Below, piece by piece: positions 63,192-64,000 of a stretch of DNA of 64,000 nt. Origin of the DNA: Alistipes sp. (GTDB taxonomy: Bacteria > Bacteroidota > Bacteroidia > Bacteroidales > Rikenellaceae); the NCBI GenBank assembly GCA_017631035.1, contig JAGBUB010000038.1, positions 1 through 64,000 on the forward strand. Reading direction: 5' to 3'. The notes under the pieces are model-generated. The model saw only the letters and a list, made by a program, of their open reading frames with translations. It was not told the DNA's origin and searched no databases. Every line of letters begins with the position of its first letter. Position 1 is the stretch's first letter. Position numbers and translations under genes: made by a program.

Positions 63192-63953
63192 ATGATATTC
63201 CCTAAAATAAAGGTATTGAAGAGCCACGGATGGCAGTATATACCCGATTTGAACGCCGTAGAACTCACCGATGAGTTTCGTGGTCGCCCCGTATTGACCT
63301 CAACCGAGGATATGAGCGATGTGGAGGCTGCCGCAAAGATGTGTCCTACAAAGGCCATCACCGCAGCACCCTTCTCACTCGATATGGGTCGTTGCCTATT
63401 CTGTGGCGAGTGCGCCATACGTGCACCGAAGAACATACGCTTTACGAACGACTATAAGATTGGTAGCACTTCTCGTGAGGCTCTGATGGTAACACCCCAG
63501 TGCGAGGCTATCGACTTCCATCCCGAGCTTGTCCGCGAGCAGATTCCCGCTCTTTTTGGCCGTGCGCTCAAACTGCGTCAGGTGTCGGCCGGAGGTGATG
63601 CTTCGGTGGAGATGGAGCTTAATGCTACGGGTAACGTAAACTTCGACTTTGGCCGCTATGGCGTTGAGTTCGTAGCCTCACCCCGCCACGCCGATGGCGT
63701 GGTAATCACAGGCCCTATTTCCGGCAATATGGCCGAGGCTCTGGACATATGTTACAACTCTGTACCCGACCCCAAGTTAGTCATCGTATGTGGCTCGGAG
63801 GCCTGCTCGGGCGGATTGTTTGCCGATAGTAAGGCTGTAGATCGCCGTTTTATGGAGCGCTACAATGTTGACCTGTGGCTTCCCGGTGCCCCTACACACC
63901 CGATGACATTCATCGACGGAGTGATGAATATGCTTAAACTTAAAACCCGCTAA
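63192..63953 (+). CDS. Hyf-like complex: fused ferredoxin/NuoB-type small subunit keeping one [4Fe-4S] site
   Basis: The 253-residue protein joins a HyfH-like ferredoxin domain (1-100) to a NuoB/HyfI-like domain (about 120-253). In the ferredoxin part, the first motif keeps only its last Cys (Cys51 in MCPTKAI) and the second keeps its first three (Cys68, 71, 74) but has Ala78 for the last. Those four are exactly the ligands of one cluster, while the other cluster has lost all four. In the NuoB part, ligands of the N2-type cluster are gone: GNVNFDFGRYGVE for the CxxCE region, Glu203 in GSEACSGG, and Ala233 in PGAP. SPRHADGVVITGPISGNMAEAL keeps the fold. It is last in the visible operon but for a possible next gene. 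Confidence 0.9.
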   Translation: MIFPKIKVLKSHGWQYIPDLNAVELTDEFRGRPVLTSTEDMSDVEAAAKMCPTKAITAAPFSLDMGRCLFCGECAIRAPKNIRFTNDYKIGSTSREALMVTPQCEAIDFHPELVREQIPALFGRALKLRQVSAGGDASVEMELNATGNVNFDFGRYGVEFVASPRHADGVVITGPISGNMAEALDICYNSVPDPKLVIVCGSEACSGGLFADSKAVDRRFMERYNVDLWLPGAPTHPMTFIDGVMNMLKLKTR

Positions 63954-63964
63954 ATAGAACTACA

Positions 63965-64000
63965 ATGGAGACTCTGCAACATCTGATTGATGTAGCCAAC
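63965..64000 (+). CDS. Start of a further gene, cut by the window edge
   Basis: ATG at 63965, 11 bases after the previous stop, opens a frame of 12 codons (METLQHLIDVAN) to the end of the window. Spacing and strand fit a next operon member, but too little is visible to identify it. Confidence 0.4.
   Translation, partial: METLQHLIDVAN

Noticed and set aside
61668..63953. A functional [NiFe] hydrogenase (formate hydrogenlyase type)
   Set aside because: Both cysteine motifs of the large subunit and the N2-type cysteines of the small subunit are missing, and no formate dehydrogenase or maturation (hyp) gene is in the window.
1..64000. CRISPR arrays, rRNA, tRNA, prophage or integrative elements
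   Set aside because: No regularly spaced repeats, no recognisable tRNA or rRNA sequence, and no integrase, transposase or phage genes were seen on either strand.

Overview
The window is about 64 kb of a Bacteroidales-type chromosome. It starts with a SusC/SusD outer-membrane pair, and its promoters follow the Bacteroidetes form (TTTG, about 20 bases, then TAnnTTTG). Signals for Shine-Dalgarno pairing are weak and many exported proteins are lipoproteins. Futalosine-type menaquinone synthesis (mqnC), meso-DAP dehydrogenase, ackA-ptb-buk and an arginine cluster led by a GNAT acetyltransferase point towards a Rikenellaceae/Alistipes-like gut bacterium, but that placement is inference. No rRNA, tRNA, CRISPR array, prophage or complete insertion sequence was seen.

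Layout. 1-4.9 kb: susC (5' end missing) and susD, closed by a terminator. 5-8.4 kb: a membrane protein and a CxxCH-bearing lipoprotein. 8.6-12.8 kb: glpABC (anaerobic glycerol-3-phosphate dehydrogenase) from a clear promoter. 12.8-21.4 kb, minus strand: ddh, a secreted esterase, yidC, pyrG and a DUF349 protein. 21.5-29 kb, plus strand: an orphan response regulator, an M64 peptidase, ackA-ptb-buk, aroQ and a flippase. 29-36.2 kb, minus strand: GNAT-argG-argC-argD-argB-argE-argH, with divergent argR at 36.6 kb. 37.1-44.2 kb, minus strand: a DivIC/FtsB-like protein, queE, hpt, tkt, clpX, clpP and tig. 44.3-50.4 kb, minus strand: glutaminyl cyclase, homocysteine methyltransferase domain, degenerate M20 protein, rnr and mqnC in a tight operon. 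50.5-55.9 kb, minus strand: two tandem M3 peptidases and a GH43 lipoprotein. 56-64 kb, plus strand: rsmE, then a Hyf-like membrane complex running off the window.

Most unusual points. (1) The Hyf-like complex keeps its proton-pump subunits but has lost the [NiFe] ligands, the N2-type cluster ligands and one ferredoxin cluster. Exactly the four cysteines for one [4Fe-4S] cluster remain, so it resembles an energy-converting-hydrogenase-related (Ehr) complex rather than a hydrogenase. (2) CTP synthase PyrG has Gly and Asn where the glutaminase Cys and His should be, predicting an ammonia-only enzyme. (3) argG carries an in-frame TAG 27 codons before its normal end, with the rest of the conserved C-terminus intact downstream. 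(4) Inverted repeats resembling ARG boxes sit between the -33 and -7 elements of both the arg-operon and argR promoters. (5) rsmE and the M3 peptidase operon are divided by a 16-bp palindrome made of two back-to-back -7 boxes.
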